64,000 nt of DNA from Flavobacteriales bacterium (GCA_016700415.1 CP065018.1:1680001-1744000), one strand, 5' to 3'. Shown: positions 16,047 to 25,631, numbered from the stretch's first letter. Translations and numbers: made by a program. The notes: generated by a model not told the origin, from the letters alone.

Positions 16047-16592
16047 CTATTGCAGCGGAACCGAGACCCGGGTCTTGTCCCAAGTGAACACCAGCGTGGG
16101 CACTTTTGCGTCCTCCACGCTGATGGTGAACTGCTCCAGTTCCTCCGGCAGGGCCTCCACGGGCACCGACACTGCCATGACATCCTCAGCGGGGTCGCGG
16201 CTGGCGACGCCGTCCATGTTAATGCCCCAGTTGTACATCTTCTTGTTGAAGAAGACTTCCCAGTTGTCCGCATGCGGCAGGGTCCACAAGGTGTACTTTC
16301 CCGCAGGCAGGACCTTACCGCCAACGGTGAGCTCCTCGTTGGTGGTGAAGGTCGTAGGCTCGTTAGCACCTGTCCGCCAGACCACATCGTAGGGTACCAG
16401 CCCGCCGAAGATCACCCGCCCCTTCTTGAACGGGCGGCAATAGGTGATGTCAATTTTCAGGTCATCCTTCACGTAGTTGACGGTAGCTTCAGGGCTGGCC
16501 TTCTTGGTCTGGTGCTCCATCCACTTAAAGGAACAGAAACCCAGCACCAACAGGGTGCCGATGATGATGAGGAACCATTTGAGGGCTTTCAT
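16047..16592 (-). CDS. DUF2911 family protein
   Basis: A 181-residue protein with an N-terminal signal-anchor (residues ~1-22, LIIIGTLLVLGFCSF) and the conserved DUF2911 body: DITYCRPFKKGRVIFGGLVP, YDVVWRTGANEPTTF, GGKVLPAGKYTLWTLP and NWEVFFNKKMYNWG. This family is common and periplasmic in Bacteroidota and has no assigned activity. It is the first gene of a minus-strand group with the metal-rich small protein (55 bases downstream) and the beta-flower protein. Confidence 0.9.
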   Translation of the reverse strand: MKALKWFLIIIGTLLVLGFCSFKWMEHQTKKASPEATVNYVKDDLKIDITYCRPFKKGRVIFGGLVPYDVVWRTGANEPTTFTTNEELTVGGKVLPAGKYTLWTLPHADNWEVFFNKKMYNWGINMDGVASRDPAEDVMAVSVPVEALPEELEQFTISVEDAKVPTLVFTWDKTRVSVPLQ

Positions 16593-16802
16593 GAGATCTA
16601 TGCTATTGGAACGCAGAAAGAACGGATCTCCGCCGTCCTGAATTCCTGGTTTTGACTTCCGTTTGGCTTACTGTGATCGTCGCGTGGGGATGGTGAAGAT
16701 ACGTAACGCGTGCTCGGATGACCCATCGCTTCGGATCGATCATCCGGAGGCAGCATGACAGTTCCGCGCCGATCACCGACATTCGCTCTCTAACCCGACC
16801 GA

Positions 16803-18551
16803 ATGCTCCGCACCTTGACCCTTGCCACCGCCTTGCTCTCTCTTGTCGGCGCCCAAGCCCAATGCAGCACCTGCACCATCGATTTTTCCTGCGGTGCGGT
16901 CCCGGCCTACCCCACGCTCTGCCCCTTGCAGCCCATTGATGCGGTCGCCGGACAGGCCTACGAGAGCGACATCACCTTCTGGATGCCGATCAACTTTACC
17001 GACCCCGGCACAGGCTTCGATGTGAGCTTCCTTCAGATGACCATCACCGGAGTCACCGGCCTGCCCTTCGGCATGCACCTGACCGCGAACGACCCGCTGG
17101 GCATCTACTATCCGCCCCAGAACCAGTTCGGCTGCGCCCGGTTGTGCGGCACGCCCATCGGCAGTGGCACGTATACCGTGGCGATCAACATCATCGCACA
17201 GGTGCAGGCGAGCGGCTTCACGCTCAACGTGCCGCAGAGCTTCGGCATCACTCTTGTGGTGCAGCCTGGCACCGGTGGGAACACCAGCTTCTCCTTCACC
17301 CCCACCAGCGGCTGCGGCAATGCGGAGGTGCAGTTCACCGCACTGTTGGACGGCGGCACATCGCCCACCACCTATGCTTGGGACTTCGGCAACGGCGGGA
17401 CCAGCGAACTGGCGGACCCGGTGACGAACTACGCCGCGCCGGGCACCTACCCGGTATCGCTCACCACCACGATCGGCGGCTACGTGCTCACAGACGTGGT
17501 TCTGGGCGGCGTCAGCGACAACTGGTGCGGCGATGTGGAGGAACCCAGCCTCTTCGGAGCCTGCACAGGTGCCCCCGATCTTTACTTCGTACTTACCGAT
17601 GGCGGCGGCAACAGCTTCACCAGCAGCAGCGGAAGCAACAGCACGAGCCAGACCTGGAACAACGTGAGCCGCTTGCTGGACGCTCCGCCCTACTCCATCC
17701 AGTTCTTCGATGAGGACGTCGTGAGCCAGGACGATGACCTCGGCACCTTCAATATTCCCGTAGCCAGCAATGGCACGGTTCCCTTCGCACTGGGCAACGG
17801 CACGTATGGCAGCCTCATCATTGCGCTACAGCCCCAGCAGGTCTTCACGGACAGCGACACGGTGCGCGTCTTTCCCGCTCCGCAGCTCACCACGTTCTAC
17901 GACACGGCCAGTGCCACGCTCTGTGCCACGGACACCATGCAGCTCGTGTACACCTGGTTCAACAACGGCGACACCATCCATGGCGTGAACGGTCCCTGTG
18001 TGCAGACGGACAGTACCGGTGCCTGGTGGGGCGTGGCCACCAACGCTTTCGGATGCACCGCAAGCAGCGACACTATCGTGGTGTGCCCGCCCGTCACCAT
18101 CGAGGCCAACGGCACGGTGTTGTTGGTGCAAGGCGATTTTGCGAGCTATGCCTGGACCTTGAACGGCACGCCCATCCCCGGCGCGGACGATCCCTTCCTC
18201 GTGGCCACCACAGGCGGGCAGTACAGCGTGACCGTGACCACGGCGCTCGGCTGCATGTTGAGCGATACGTACGACCTGATCATCACCGGGACCACGGAAC
18301 TGGCGGAAACGGAAAGTTTCCATGCCTACCCCAATCCGAACCGTGGCCGCTTCACTTTGGAGCTGCCTGCCAGTACATCACCCAATGCGAGGATCGATAT
18401 CCTTGACCCCGCAGGCCGTTTATGCCATAGCGCGAAAAGAAGCCCGGGCGCGACGCAACGGATCAGTTTGTCCACGACCGTGAGCGGCCATTACCTCGTG
18501 GTCGTGGAAAGCAATGGACGGAGGCTTACATCCACCGTGGTGGTGGAATAG
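16803..18551 (+). CDS. Secreted PKD-domain protein with T9SS type A sorting domain
   Basis: A 582-residue exported protein. The signal peptide is MLRTLTLATALLSLVGAQAQ. A Cys-rich N-terminal domain (residues ~20-155) is followed by a PKD domain (about 160-235, marked by TYAWDFGNGGTSELADPVTNY), a middle domain of unknown type with Ser/Thr-rich stretches, an Ig-like region, and the C-terminal T9SS type A sorting domain beginning FHAYPNPNRGRFTLELP (last ~80 residues). It should be moved across the outer membrane by T9SS and then processed. No catalytic motif was recognised. It stands alone on the plus strand, with a gap of about 210 bases upstream that holds nothing identifiable. Confidence 0.88.
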   Translation: MLRTLTLATALLSLVGAQAQCSTCTIDFSCGAVPAYPTLCPLQPIDAVAGQAYESDITFWMPINFTDPGTGFDVSFLQMTITGVTGLPFGMHLTANDPLGIYYPPQNQFGCARLCGTPIGSGTYTVAINIIAQVQASGFTLNVPQSFGITLVVQPGTGGNTSFSFTPTSGCGNAEVQFTALLDGGTSPTTYAWDFGNGGTSELADPVTNYAAPGTYPVSLTTTIGGYVLTDVVLGGVSDNWCGDVEEPSLFGACTGAPDLYFVLTDGGGNSFTSSSGSNSTSQTWNNVSRLLDAPPYSIQFFDEDVVSQDDDLGTFNIPVASNGTVPFALGNGTYGSLIIALQPQQVFTDSDTVRVFPAPQLTTFYDTASATLCATDTMQLVYTWFNNGDTIHGVNGPCVQTDSTGAWWGVATNAFGCTASSDTIVVCPPVTIEANGTVLLVQGDFASYAWTLNGTPIPGADDPFLVATTGGQYSVTVTTALGCMLSDTYDLIITGTTELAETESFHAYPNPNRGRFTLELPASTSPNARIDILDPAGRLCHSAKRSPGATQRISLSTTVSGHYLVVVESNGRRLTSTVVVE

Positions 18552-18596
18552 AGCGATAGCCCCCCATCCTTAAGCGGCACTGGTCAGACGTGACCG

Positions 18597-20696
18597 ATGC
18601 ACTACATTGCAGCGATGCCTTCCGCTCGGCACCTCCCCCTCGTCGTTGCCTTTCTTCTATCGGGCCTCCTGCTGGCGCAGGACGACAGTTCTTCCGTACG
18701 GCATCCGACCTTGAACGCATGGGACCTCGCGAACGGCTCCGCAGAGGTGCCCGGCATGGGCGACGATGTGCCAGGTCTGAACCTTGTGAAGGAGGGCAAT
18801 GGTAGGCTCCAGTTCGGCGACTCCATTGCTTATGCTTCAAGCGATCTGGTGGACACCGCTTGGCAAAAGCTCCGCTCGTCCAATGACACCGTACTTCCCG
18901 GCACCGGCGTTCATTGGCTCCGTTTCCGCTTTCTGCCCGACTCTTTGCTCAAGGGCAAGACCTTGCTCCTCGGGCTCGGCGGAAATGAGAAGCTGGAAGT
19001 CTTCCTCAACGGCAGCCTCTTGTTCAACTCCTATGCTGGACCGGGGAATGGGAAAGCCACGGACAGCGTGCCATCACCGTATCTCGTCCCGTTCACTTTC
19101 CGCTGTGACGGAAGGACCGAAGTGATCGCCATCCGGTTGACCAGCGTGGACGGAACGGTCGCCCGGACCTTCGCGCAAGGATGCTCACTGCACACGGCCG
19201 ACATGGCCTTCCGGAACCAGCGGAACATGACGCAATACGGCGTGTTCATCGGCATCAATCTGATCATCCTCTTGCTCGCCCTGGTGATCTGGAGCTTCGA
19301 GCGGCGCGAGCGCCAATGGCTCTTTCTGGCGCTATTGTCTTTTGTCACAGCGGTCGATACCTTCTGCGACCTTGCTGGCAATGCCGGGCTCAAGGGGTCC
19401 GCTGGCTTTGGAACCAGCCTGTTCGACGCGGTGCAGCTCATCCTGGTCCCTTGGCCCATGTATCTGCTGATCATGACCTTGGGCACGCTCCAGGGCAGGG
19501 TGGGCGAACGAAGGAAACGGTGGTACACCATTTCCTTCATCACCGCCTCCACGGTCTGCCTCATTTTCGCCCTCGGTATCTTCTATTACCGGCTGCACTT
19601 CTCAAAGGCCGGAGGAGGGGTCAACTTTACGCTGAACGACCCGGAGATCCCCTTGGTCATTGCGGTGATCTTCCTCGGCCTGTTGCTGGGCGCGGTGATG
19701 ATCTGGTTCATTATCGAAGTGGTCCGTCTGGGGCTCAAATTGTTGCGCACCAAAGGCTACGCCCGTTGGATCGGTGCCGGTGCCTTGGCCTCCAGCCTCC
19801 TTGCGTTTCTCCTGAGCTTCACTGACGGGCTGCAAGAAATGGACACCGGCCTGCATTCCTTCCTGCAAGTGGTGCGTGCGTACTGCTCGCATGTGGCCGT
19901 ACCGCTCTCCGTGGCAGTTTACCTGGCCATCCGCACCGCCCACCATGGCCGTTTGGTGGCCCGCCAGCGCGACGACCTGGACCTGGAGGTAAAGGAGCGC
20001 ACCGCTGAACTAAGCGCCGAGAAGGACCGCTCGGAGGAACTGCTACTGAACATCCTGCCTGCGGAAGTAGCCGAGGAACTCAAGGCCACGGGTGCCGCCA
20101 AGGCAAGGCATTTCGAACAGGCTTCGGTGCTCTTTACCGACTTCCAAGGCTTCACGTCCATGTCCGCGGAACTGGGTGCCGACGAGCTGCTCCGCGAACT
20201 CAATGCCTGTTTCAAGGCGTTCGATGACATCATCACCAGGCACGGCATCGAAAAGATCAAGACCATCGGTGACGCGTACATGTGCGTGGGCGGCTTGCCG
20301 GACCCGCAAACCTCCTCTCCCGCCGCCGTGGTGCATGCGGCACTGGAAATGCAGGCTTTCATGACCGCCCGGAAAATGGAACATGACGCTTCAGGACTGC
20401 CCCGCTTCGAAATGCGCGTTGGCATCCACACCGGTCCCGTGGTCGCCGGCATCGTAGGTGTGAAGAAATTCCAGTACGACATCTGGGGCGACACGGTGAA
20501 CACGGCCAGCCGCATGGAAAGCAGCGGCGAGGTGGGCCGTGTGAACATCAGCGCGGGCACCTACGCACTGGTGAAAGATGAACCCGGCCTGTCGTTCACG
20601 CCCCGTGGGAAAGTGGAGGTGAAAGGCAAGGGGGAGATGGAGATGTACTTTGTGGAAACCTCTTCCGGGTCACATGTAGTTGCCACGGAGAAGTGA
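18597..20696 (+). CDS. Membrane adenylate cyclase with 7TM-DISM-type sensor region
   Basis: A 699-residue class III nucleotide cyclase. The signal peptide (about residues 7-28) leads to a periplasmic domain of ~170 residues of the 7TMR-DISM extracellular type (WLRFRFLPDSLLKGKTLLLG), then seven hydrophobic helices (~215-445), a short coiled coil (EVKERTAELSAEKDRSEELL), and the cyclase domain (~490-690). Catalytic features are FTDFQGFTSM (metal Asp), KTIGDAYMCVGG (second Asp, with the Lys expected for ATP), YDIWGDTVNTASRMES (adenine-selecting Asp, and the Asn and Arg of the transition state). It should therefore make cAMP in response to a periplasmic ligand. The start could also be ATG 18615. 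No cAMP-binding regulator is encoded nearby. Confidence 0.92.
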   Translation: MHYIAAMPSARHLPLVVAFLLSGLLLAQDDSSSVRHPTLNAWDLANGSAEVPGMGDDVPGLNLVKEGNGRLQFGDSIAYASSDLVDTAWQKLRSSNDTVLPGTGVHWLRFRFLPDSLLKGKTLLLGLGGNEKLEVFLNGSLLFNSYAGPGNGKATDSVPSPYLVPFTFRCDGRTEVIAIRLTSVDGTVARTFAQGCSLHTADMAFRNQRNMTQYGVFIGINLIILLLALVIWSFERRERQWLFLALLSFVTAVDTFCDLAGNAGLKGSAGFGTSLFDAVQLILVPWPMYLLIMTLGTLQGRVGERRKRWYTISFITASTVCLIFALGIFYYRLHFSKAGGGVNFTLNDPEIPLVIAVIFLGLLLGAVMIWFIIEVVRLGLKLLRTKGYARWIGAGALASSLLAFLLSFTDGLQEMDTGLHSFLQVVRAYCSHVAVPLSVAVYLAIRTAHHGRLVARQRDDLDLEVKERTAELSAEKDRSEELLLNILPAEVAEELKATGAAKARHFEQASVLFTDFQGFTSMSAELGADELLRELNACFKAFDDIITRHGIEKIKTIGDAYMCVGGLPDPQTSSPAAVVHAALEMQAFMTARKMEHDASGLPRFEMRVGIHTGPVVAGIVGVKKFQYDIWGDTVNTASRMESSGEVGRVNISAGTYALVKDEPGLSFTPRGKVEVKGKGEMEMYFVETSSGSHVVATEK

Positions 20697-20725
20697 GGTC
20701 ACTTCGATACGATCGACAAGTGCGA

Positions 20726-21970
20726 TCAAGAGTTCGCCTCAAACCACTCCTTCCCCAGCCACCTCGGAAAAGCCAAATAGTGCTTCTCCACGGTCCCGCT
20801 CATTGCCGAGATGCCGAGGTTATCGCTGGCTTCGGCGATGTCCTCCAAACGCCCGTCCTTGAAGAGCAATTTGATGCCTCCGTCGGAATTGTCATAGGCA
20901 TTGTTCTCAAGCCGGTCGGTGAGCACGAACAAGCCTGCCTCCTTTTCTGTGATGTTCAGTTGCCGCGCAACTTCCTGCCGGATCATGGTCACTTGCGCCG
21001 GGTCCCAAGGCTTGGTCCGAAGGCGGATGCGCAGCGTATGCCTGCCTAACAGGTCCGATGCCAAGCGGGAAAGCACCGGGTCCGGATGATCCGCCCAGAC
21101 CTTCAATGCGCCCATGATGTCATGGTCGTCCAGCCGCATGAAGTCGGCCAGCACACTCGGCTCCTCGAAAGAAGCACGGTCGCGGCGGTGGGTGAGGAAG
21201 CCCAACAGCGCAGGTGAACCGAAGAGCGGAACGCCTTGCAGGCCGAGGAATTTTGCGCGGCGGAGCGTCTGCACCAGCATCTGCTCACAGGCCACCACCG
21301 TCTTGTGCAGATACACCTGCCAGTACATCAGGCGGCGTGCGACGATGAACTTCTCGATGCTGTAGATCGCCTTCTCTTCCACCACCAGCCGGTCATCCAC
21401 CACCTGCAGCATTTTGATGATGCGGTCCGCACCGATGACGCCCTCGCTCACGCCCGTGTAGAAGCTGTCGCGGTTGAGGTAGTCCATGCGGTCCACGTCC
21501 AACTGGCCGCTCACAAGCTGGTGCAGAACGTGCTTGGGATAACGGTCGTGGAAAATGGCGATGCCTAAATCCAGCGCGCCCTTGAACTCCGCGTTCAGGC
21601 GCTCCATTACCAAAGCACCCACATCCTCATGGCTGATGCCCTCCACCAGGCTGTGTTCCAACGCATGACTGAAAGGCCCATGGCCGATGTCGTGCAACAG
21701 GATGGCGACGTGCGCGCCCAGCGCCTCCTCCTCCGTGATCACATGCCCCTTTCCGCGTAGGCTTTCGATGGCCAAGCCCATCAGGTGCATGGCGCCCAGC
21801 GCATGGTGGAAGCGCGTGTGCAATGCTCCCGGATAGACCAAGTGCGAAAGCCCGAGCTGCTTGATGTAGCGGAGCCGCTGGAACCACGGATGGTCGATCA
21901 AACGGAGCAGCAACGGGTGCGGCACGGTGATGAAGCCGTGGATGGGGTCGTTCAGGATCTTGGTTGACAC
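20726..21970 (-). CDS. HD-domain phosphohydrolase (dGTPase/SAMHD1-like)
   Basis: A protein of about 414 residues with the metal-binding HD motif: HTRFHHALGAMHL, then LLHDIGHGPFSHALEH, and the later Asp in QLDVDRMDYLNRDSFYTGV. These features define the dNTPase-like HD family; the nucleotide substrate is not known. GTG 21970 (STKILNDPIHGFI start) is preferred because the family begins with this I-x-D-P-I-H-G segment, and the upstream extension lies in low-complexity repeat DNA. It is divergent from porX; this HD gene next to porX is a neighbourhood I recall from other Bacteroidota. Confidence 0.9.
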   Translation of the reverse strand: MSTKILNDPIHGFITVPHPLLLRLIDHPWFQRLRYIKQLGLSHLVYPGALHTRFHHALGAMHLMGLAIESLRGKGHVITEEEALGAHVAILLHDIGHGPFSHALEHSLVEGISHEDVGALVMERLNAEFKGALDLGIAIFHDRYPKHVLHQLVSGQLDVDRMDYLNRDSFYTGVSEGVIGADRIIKMLQVVDDRLVVEEKAIYSIEKFIVARRLMYWQVYLHKTVVACEQMLVQTLRRAKFLGLQGVPLFGSPALLGFLTHRRDRASFEEPSVLADFMRLDDHDIMGALKVWADHPDPVLSRLASDLLGRHTLRIRLRTKPWDPAQVTMIRQEVARQLNITEKEAGLFVLTDRLENNAYDNSDGGIKLLFKDGRLEDIAEASDNLGISAMSGTVEKHYLAFPRWLGKEWFEANS

Positions 21971-21975
21971 GATGA

Positions 21976-22075
21976 GGTGATTAGTGGATAGTGATTGGTG
22001 ATTGGTGATTGGACGACCGCACTCCGGACTCAAGACTCCGGACTCACGACTCTCTGTGCCTCTGTGGTTTCAATT
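21976..22075. repeat. Intergenic repeat modules (GTGATTGG, GACTCCGGACTC, CTCTGTGCCTCTGTGG)
   Basis: GTGATTGGTGATTGGTGATT at about 21990-22010 is followed by ACTCCGGACTCAAGACTCCG, GGACTCACGACTC (about 22040-22052) and CTCTGTGCCTCTGTGG (22052-22067). The same modules occur at 9310-9400, 25563-25608, 43934-43950 and 63500-63620. A minus-strand TACTTTCG at 22172-22179 might be a distant promoter for the HD gene, but the leader would be ~190 bases. Confidence 0.55.
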
Positions 22076-22239
22076 TTCAGCCTTCAACTTTTTCAGCTTT
22101 CAAATTTGCCCTTTGCGTTCTTTGTGGTCCATCTTCTTGATCATCCCCTGATGAGCCTTAATTTCACGGTCCGAAAGTAAGCGGAACGGCCCGGCGCACG
22201 TAGCGTCCATGGTCTTGATGCCGCTGCCGGAGAACCTGT

Positions 22240-23793
22240 ATGAGCGTGAAGATCCTTTGGGCCGACGACGAGATCGACCTCCTGCGTCCGCATGTGCTCT
22301 TCCTGGAAGGGAAAGGCTACGCGGTGGAAACGGTGAACAACGGCCTCGACGCCGTGGACGCCGTGGGCAAGCAAGAGTTCGACATCATCTTCTTGGATGA
22401 GAACATGCCCGGCCTCAGCGGTCTGGAGACGTTGACCCGCGTGAAAGGGATCAGTCCGCGCACCCCGGTGATCATGATCACCAAGAGCGAGGAGGAGAGC
22501 ATCATGGAAGAGGCCATCGGCAGCAAGATCAGCGACTACCTGATCAAGCCGGTGAACCCCAACCAGATCCTACTGGCCCTGAAGAAGCACCTCGACGGCA
22601 GCCGCTTGGTGAGCGAGAAGACCACCAGCAGCTACCAGCAGCAGTTCGGGCGGCTGAGCATGCGCCTTGGCGACCGCCTCGGTACCGAGGATTGGAAGCA
22701 GTTATATGACGAGCTCGTGCGCTGGGAACTGGACCTCAGCGGCAATCCCGACCAAGGGATGACCGAGATCCTGCGCAGCCAGTGGGCCGAGGCGAACGAC
22801 CTCTTCTGCCGCTTCGTAGAGAAGAACTACGTCGACTGGGTGAACAACAAGGGCAACGATGTGCCCATGCAGAGCCACCAGATCTTCAAGAACAAGATCG
22901 CCCCGCTGATCGATGAGAAGCAGAGTCCCTTGTTCCTGGTGCTGATCGACAACCTGCGCTTGGACCAATGGCGGGTGATCGAGCCGATCGTCAGCTCGCT
23001 CTTCAAGGTGGAGGAGCAGGGCCAGTTCTACAGCATCCTTCCCACCGCCACCCAATACGCGCGCAACGCCATCTTCTCCGGGATGATGCCGGGCGAGATC
23101 CAGAAGCGCTTCCCCGGGAAATGGCTCACCGAGGAGGATGAGGGCAGCAAGAACGCCCACGAGGACGAGTTCATGCAGGAGCAACTGAAGAGCCTCGGCA
23201 AGCGCGTGAAAAGCAGCTACCACAAGATCACCAATTTCGCCGCAGGCAAGAAGCTGGCGGAGAACGTAGGGAACCTGTTCGAAAATCCGTTCAACGCCAT
23301 CGTGTACAACTTCGTGGACATGCTGAGCCATGCCCGCACGGAGATGGAGGTGATCCGCGAACTGGCCGAGGACGAGGCCGCATACCGCTCGCTCACCCTC
23401 AGCTGGTTCAATCACAGCCCGTTGTTGGACATCCTGAAGACCATCGCCGAGAAGGGCGGCCGCGTGGTGATCACAACCGACCACGGCACCGTGCGCGTCA
23501 CCCAGCCCAGCAAGGTGATCGGCGACCGCAACACCAACACCAACCTGCGTTACAAACACGGCCGCAACCTCACCTACGAGGCCAAGGACGTGCTGGCCAT
23601 CAAGGATCCCGTCCAGGGCTTCCTGCCACGCGCCAATGTGAGCAGCTCGTTTATCTTCGCGAAGAAGGACTTCTACTTCGTCTACCCGAACAACTACAAC
23701 CACTTCGTGAACTTCTACCGGAACACTTTCCAGCACGGCGGGATCTCCCTGGAGGAGATGATCATCCCCATCGTGTACCTGAAACCGCGCTGA
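22240..23793 (+). CDS. porX: PorX, T9SS response regulator with alkaline-phosphatase-like (PglZ) domain
   Basis: A 517-residue two-part regulator of type IX secretion. Residues 1-~125 form a receiver domain: acidic pair D9-D10, phosphoacceptor D53 in IIFLDENMPG, and Lys in YLIKPVNP. The following ~75-residue helical linker leads to a C-terminal PglZ/alkaline-phosphatase-superfamily domain (residues ~215-517) with FLVLIDNLRLDQW and VVITTDHGTVRV, the metal-binding Asp and Asp-His. In PorX proteins the histidine kinase PorY and sigma factor SigP act with it to control T9SS genes; neither is in the window. It is the first gene of porX-tsaE-ald and divergent from the HD gene. Abundant T9SS cargo in the window agrees with this function. 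Confidence 0.95.
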   Translation: MSVKILWADDEIDLLRPHVLFLEGKGYAVETVNNGLDAVDAVGKQEFDIIFLDENMPGLSGLETLTRVKGISPRTPVIMITKSEEESIMEEAIGSKISDYLIKPVNPNQILLALKKHLDGSRLVSEKTTSSYQQQFGRLSMRLGDRLGTEDWKQLYDELVRWELDLSGNPDQGMTEILRSQWAEANDLFCRFVEKNYVDWVNNKGNDVPMQSHQIFKNKIAPLIDEKQSPLFLVLIDNLRLDQWRVIEPIVSSLFKVEEQGQFYSILPTATQYARNAIFSGMMPGEIQKRFPGKWLTEEDEGSKNAHEDEFMQEQLKSLGKRVKSSYHKITNFAAGKKLAENVGNLFENPFNAIVYNFVDMLSHARTEMEVIRELAEDEAAYRSLTLSWFNHSPLLDILKTIAEKGGRVVITTDHGTVRVTQPSKVIGDRNTNTNLRYKHGRNLTYEAKDVLAIKDPVQGFLPRANVSSSFIFAKKDFYFVYPNNYNHFVNFYRNTFQHGGISLEEMIIPIVYLKPR

Positions 23794-23798
23794 ACGCC

Positions 23799-24248
23799 AT
23801 GAGCGCCACCCTTGAGCTGCGCAGCCCGAACGATGTCGCCGACGTAGCGAAGGCGTTGTTGGGCGCATACCCGGACCAGCGGGTCTTTGCTTTCAACGGG
23901 CCGATGGGCGTGGGCAAGACCACCCTCATCAAGGCGCTTTGCGAGCAACTCGGTGTGGCAGCCGGCATGAGCAGCCCTTCTTTTTCCATCGTGAATGAAT
24001 ACCGCACCGCCAAGGGGGGCACGGTCTATCACTTCGACCTCTACCGCTTGAACAAGCCGGAGGAACTGGAAGGCATCGGCTTCACCGAATACCTCGACAG
24101 TGGCCATTATTGCTTTGTGGAATGGCCGGAACTGGGCCGCCGTTATTTCCCGCCCGGCGTGGTCGACGTGGAGATGCGCTTGGGCGACGACGATATCCGT
24201 TATCTTGACCTGAATTTTTCCACCATGGCCCCCAAGAACTTCGCATGA
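23799..24248 (+). CDS. tsaE: tRNA threonylcarbamoyladenosine biosynthesis ATPase TsaE
   Basis: A 149-residue P-loop ATPase needed for the t6A37 modification of ANN-decoding tRNAs together with TsaB, TsaC and TsaD. Walker A is GPMGVGKTTLIKAL (residues ~28-41), followed by the family hallmark SSPSFSIVNEY and YHFDLYRLNKPEELEGIGF, then the end strand FVEWPELG. Length is normal. It starts 5 bases after the porX stop and overlaps ald by 4 bases, so the three are co-transcribed. Confidence 0.95.
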   Translation: MSATLELRSPNDVADVAKALLGAYPDQRVFAFNGPMGVGKTTLIKALCEQLGVAAGMSSPSFSIVNEYRTAKGGTVYHFDLYRLNKPEELEGIGFTEYLDSGHYCFVEWPELGRRYFPPGVVDVEMRLGDDDIRYLDLNFSTMAPKNFA

Positions 24249-25465
24249 GCACCAGCAGTGAACTGTTGAAGCAACTGGCCCGCGAGGTCTCCATGCTCCC
24301 CCAGGAGCAGACCATGGAGGTGGGCAAGAAGGGGAAGAACCTCTTCATCGGCATACCCAAGGAAGTAACCCCGCAGGAGCACCGCGTGCCGCTCACCCCC
24401 GCGAGCGTTGCGGTGCTCGTAGGGCGCGGGCACGACATCGTGGTGCAGCGTGGCGTGGGCAGCAGCGTGCAGTTCCAGGACAGCGACTACAGCGAGGCCG
24501 GCGCCAAGCTTGCCGACAGTGCGCGCGAGGTCTTCGAGGCGGACCTGATCCTGAAAGTGGCGGCGCCCGTGGAAGAGGAGATCGCCATGCTGCGGCACAA
24601 GCAGATCCTCATTTCGGCCTTGCAGATGGGCGGACAGCACCGCGAATCCCTGCGGAGCATGATGGAGAAGAAGGTCACCGCGGTGGCGTGGGACTTCATC
24701 AAGGACCGCGAGGGGATCTTCCCCATTATCCGCGCCATGGGTGAGATCGCCGGTAACACCGCCATCCAGATCGCTGCGGAACACCTCAGCACCGACAAGG
24801 GCGGTCAGGGCCTCATGCTCGGCGGCATCAGCGGGGTGGCACCGGCGGAAGTGGTGGTGATCGGCGCGGGCACCGTGGGTGAATTCGCCACACGCGCCGC
24901 CTTGGGCGTAGGTGCCAGCGTGAAGGTCTTCGATAAAAGCATCTACCGCTTGCGCCGCTTGCAAAGCACGCTCGGCCAGCGCATCTGGACCAGCGTGATC
25001 CAACCGGATGTGTTGAAACAGGCGCTCCTGCAAGCCGACGTGGCCGTGGGCGCGCTCCGTCCGGAACATGGACGCACGCCCTTGGTGGTCAGCGATGACA
25101 TGGTAGGCCAGATGAAGACCGGCAGCGTGATCGTGGACGTCAGCATCGACCGGGGCGGCTGCTTCGAGACCAGCGAGATCACCAGCCTCACTGATCCCGT
25201 TTTCAAGAAATACGGCGTGGTCCACTACTGCGTGCCCAACATCGCCAGCCGGGTGCCCCGGACCGCTTCCTACGCGCTCACCAACATCTTCACGCCCATC
25301 CTGCTCTCCATGGGCGAGATCGGCCGCTTCGAGGACCTCATCAAGCGCAACCTCGGCCTGCGCCACGGCGTGTACCTCTACAACGGCGCCCTCACCAGCG
25401 AGATCCTCTCCGAGGCGTACCGTTTGCCGTTCAAGGACCTGGACATCATGCTGGCAGCGTTCTGA
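24245..25465 (+). CDS. ald: Alanine dehydrogenase
   Basis: A 406-residue NAD-dependent enzyme that interconverts L-alanine and pyruvate plus ammonia. Catalytic-region segments are IGIPKEVTPQEHRVPLTP (with the pyruvate-binding Arg and Lys context), the dinucleotide-binding VVIGAGTVGEFATRAALGVG, VIVDVSIDRGGCFETS and VPNIASRVPRTAS. The N-terminal extension of ~35 residues before the catalytic domain is usual for the Bacteroidota form of the enzyme. It overlaps tsaE by 4 bases. Confidence 0.93.
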   Translation: MSTSSELLKQLAREVSMLPQEQTMEVGKKGKNLFIGIPKEVTPQEHRVPLTPASVAVLVGRGHDIVVQRGVGSSVQFQDSDYSEAGAKLADSAREVFEADLILKVAAPVEEEIAMLRHKQILISALQMGGQHRESLRSMMEKKVTAVAWDFIKDREGIFPIIRAMGEIAGNTAIQIAAEHLSTDKGGQGLMLGGISGVAPAEVVVIGAGTVGEFATRAALGVGASVKVFDKSIYRLRRLQSTLGQRIWTSVIQPDVLKQALLQADVAVGALRPEHGRTPLVVSDDMVGQMKTGSVIVDVSIDRGGCFETSEITSLTDPVFKKYGVVHYCVPNIASRVPRTASYALTNIFTPILLSMGEIGRFEDLIKRNLGLRHGVYLYNGALTSEILSEAYRLPFKDLDIMLAAF

Positions 25466-25562
25466 GGAATGGAACGCAGACCGTGCTTCGCCGAAGCGGC
25501 TTCGCCCAGGCGCAGTGACGCTGAAAGGGCTGATCAGCACAGATAATATGGTGATCGGTGAA

Positions 25563-25608
25563 CTCCGACACACAGACTCCTGACTCACGACTCAAAGACT
25601 CACGACTA
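25563..25608. repeat. Intergenic repeat: CTCACGACTC-type units
   Basis: Units ACTCC, GACTCC, GACTCACGACTC and AAAGACTCACGACTA follow in a row in the gap between ald and the next gene. The 12-base core GACTCACGACTC is shared with 9350-9400 (reverse strand) and ~22040. Confidence 0.55.
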
Positions 25609-25631
25609 CTCTCTTTTTCCATTTTTTCAAT

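Noticed and set aside
22702..25588. Long minus-strand frames opposite porX and ald
   Set aside because: They mirror conserved coding sequence and have no recognisable domain.
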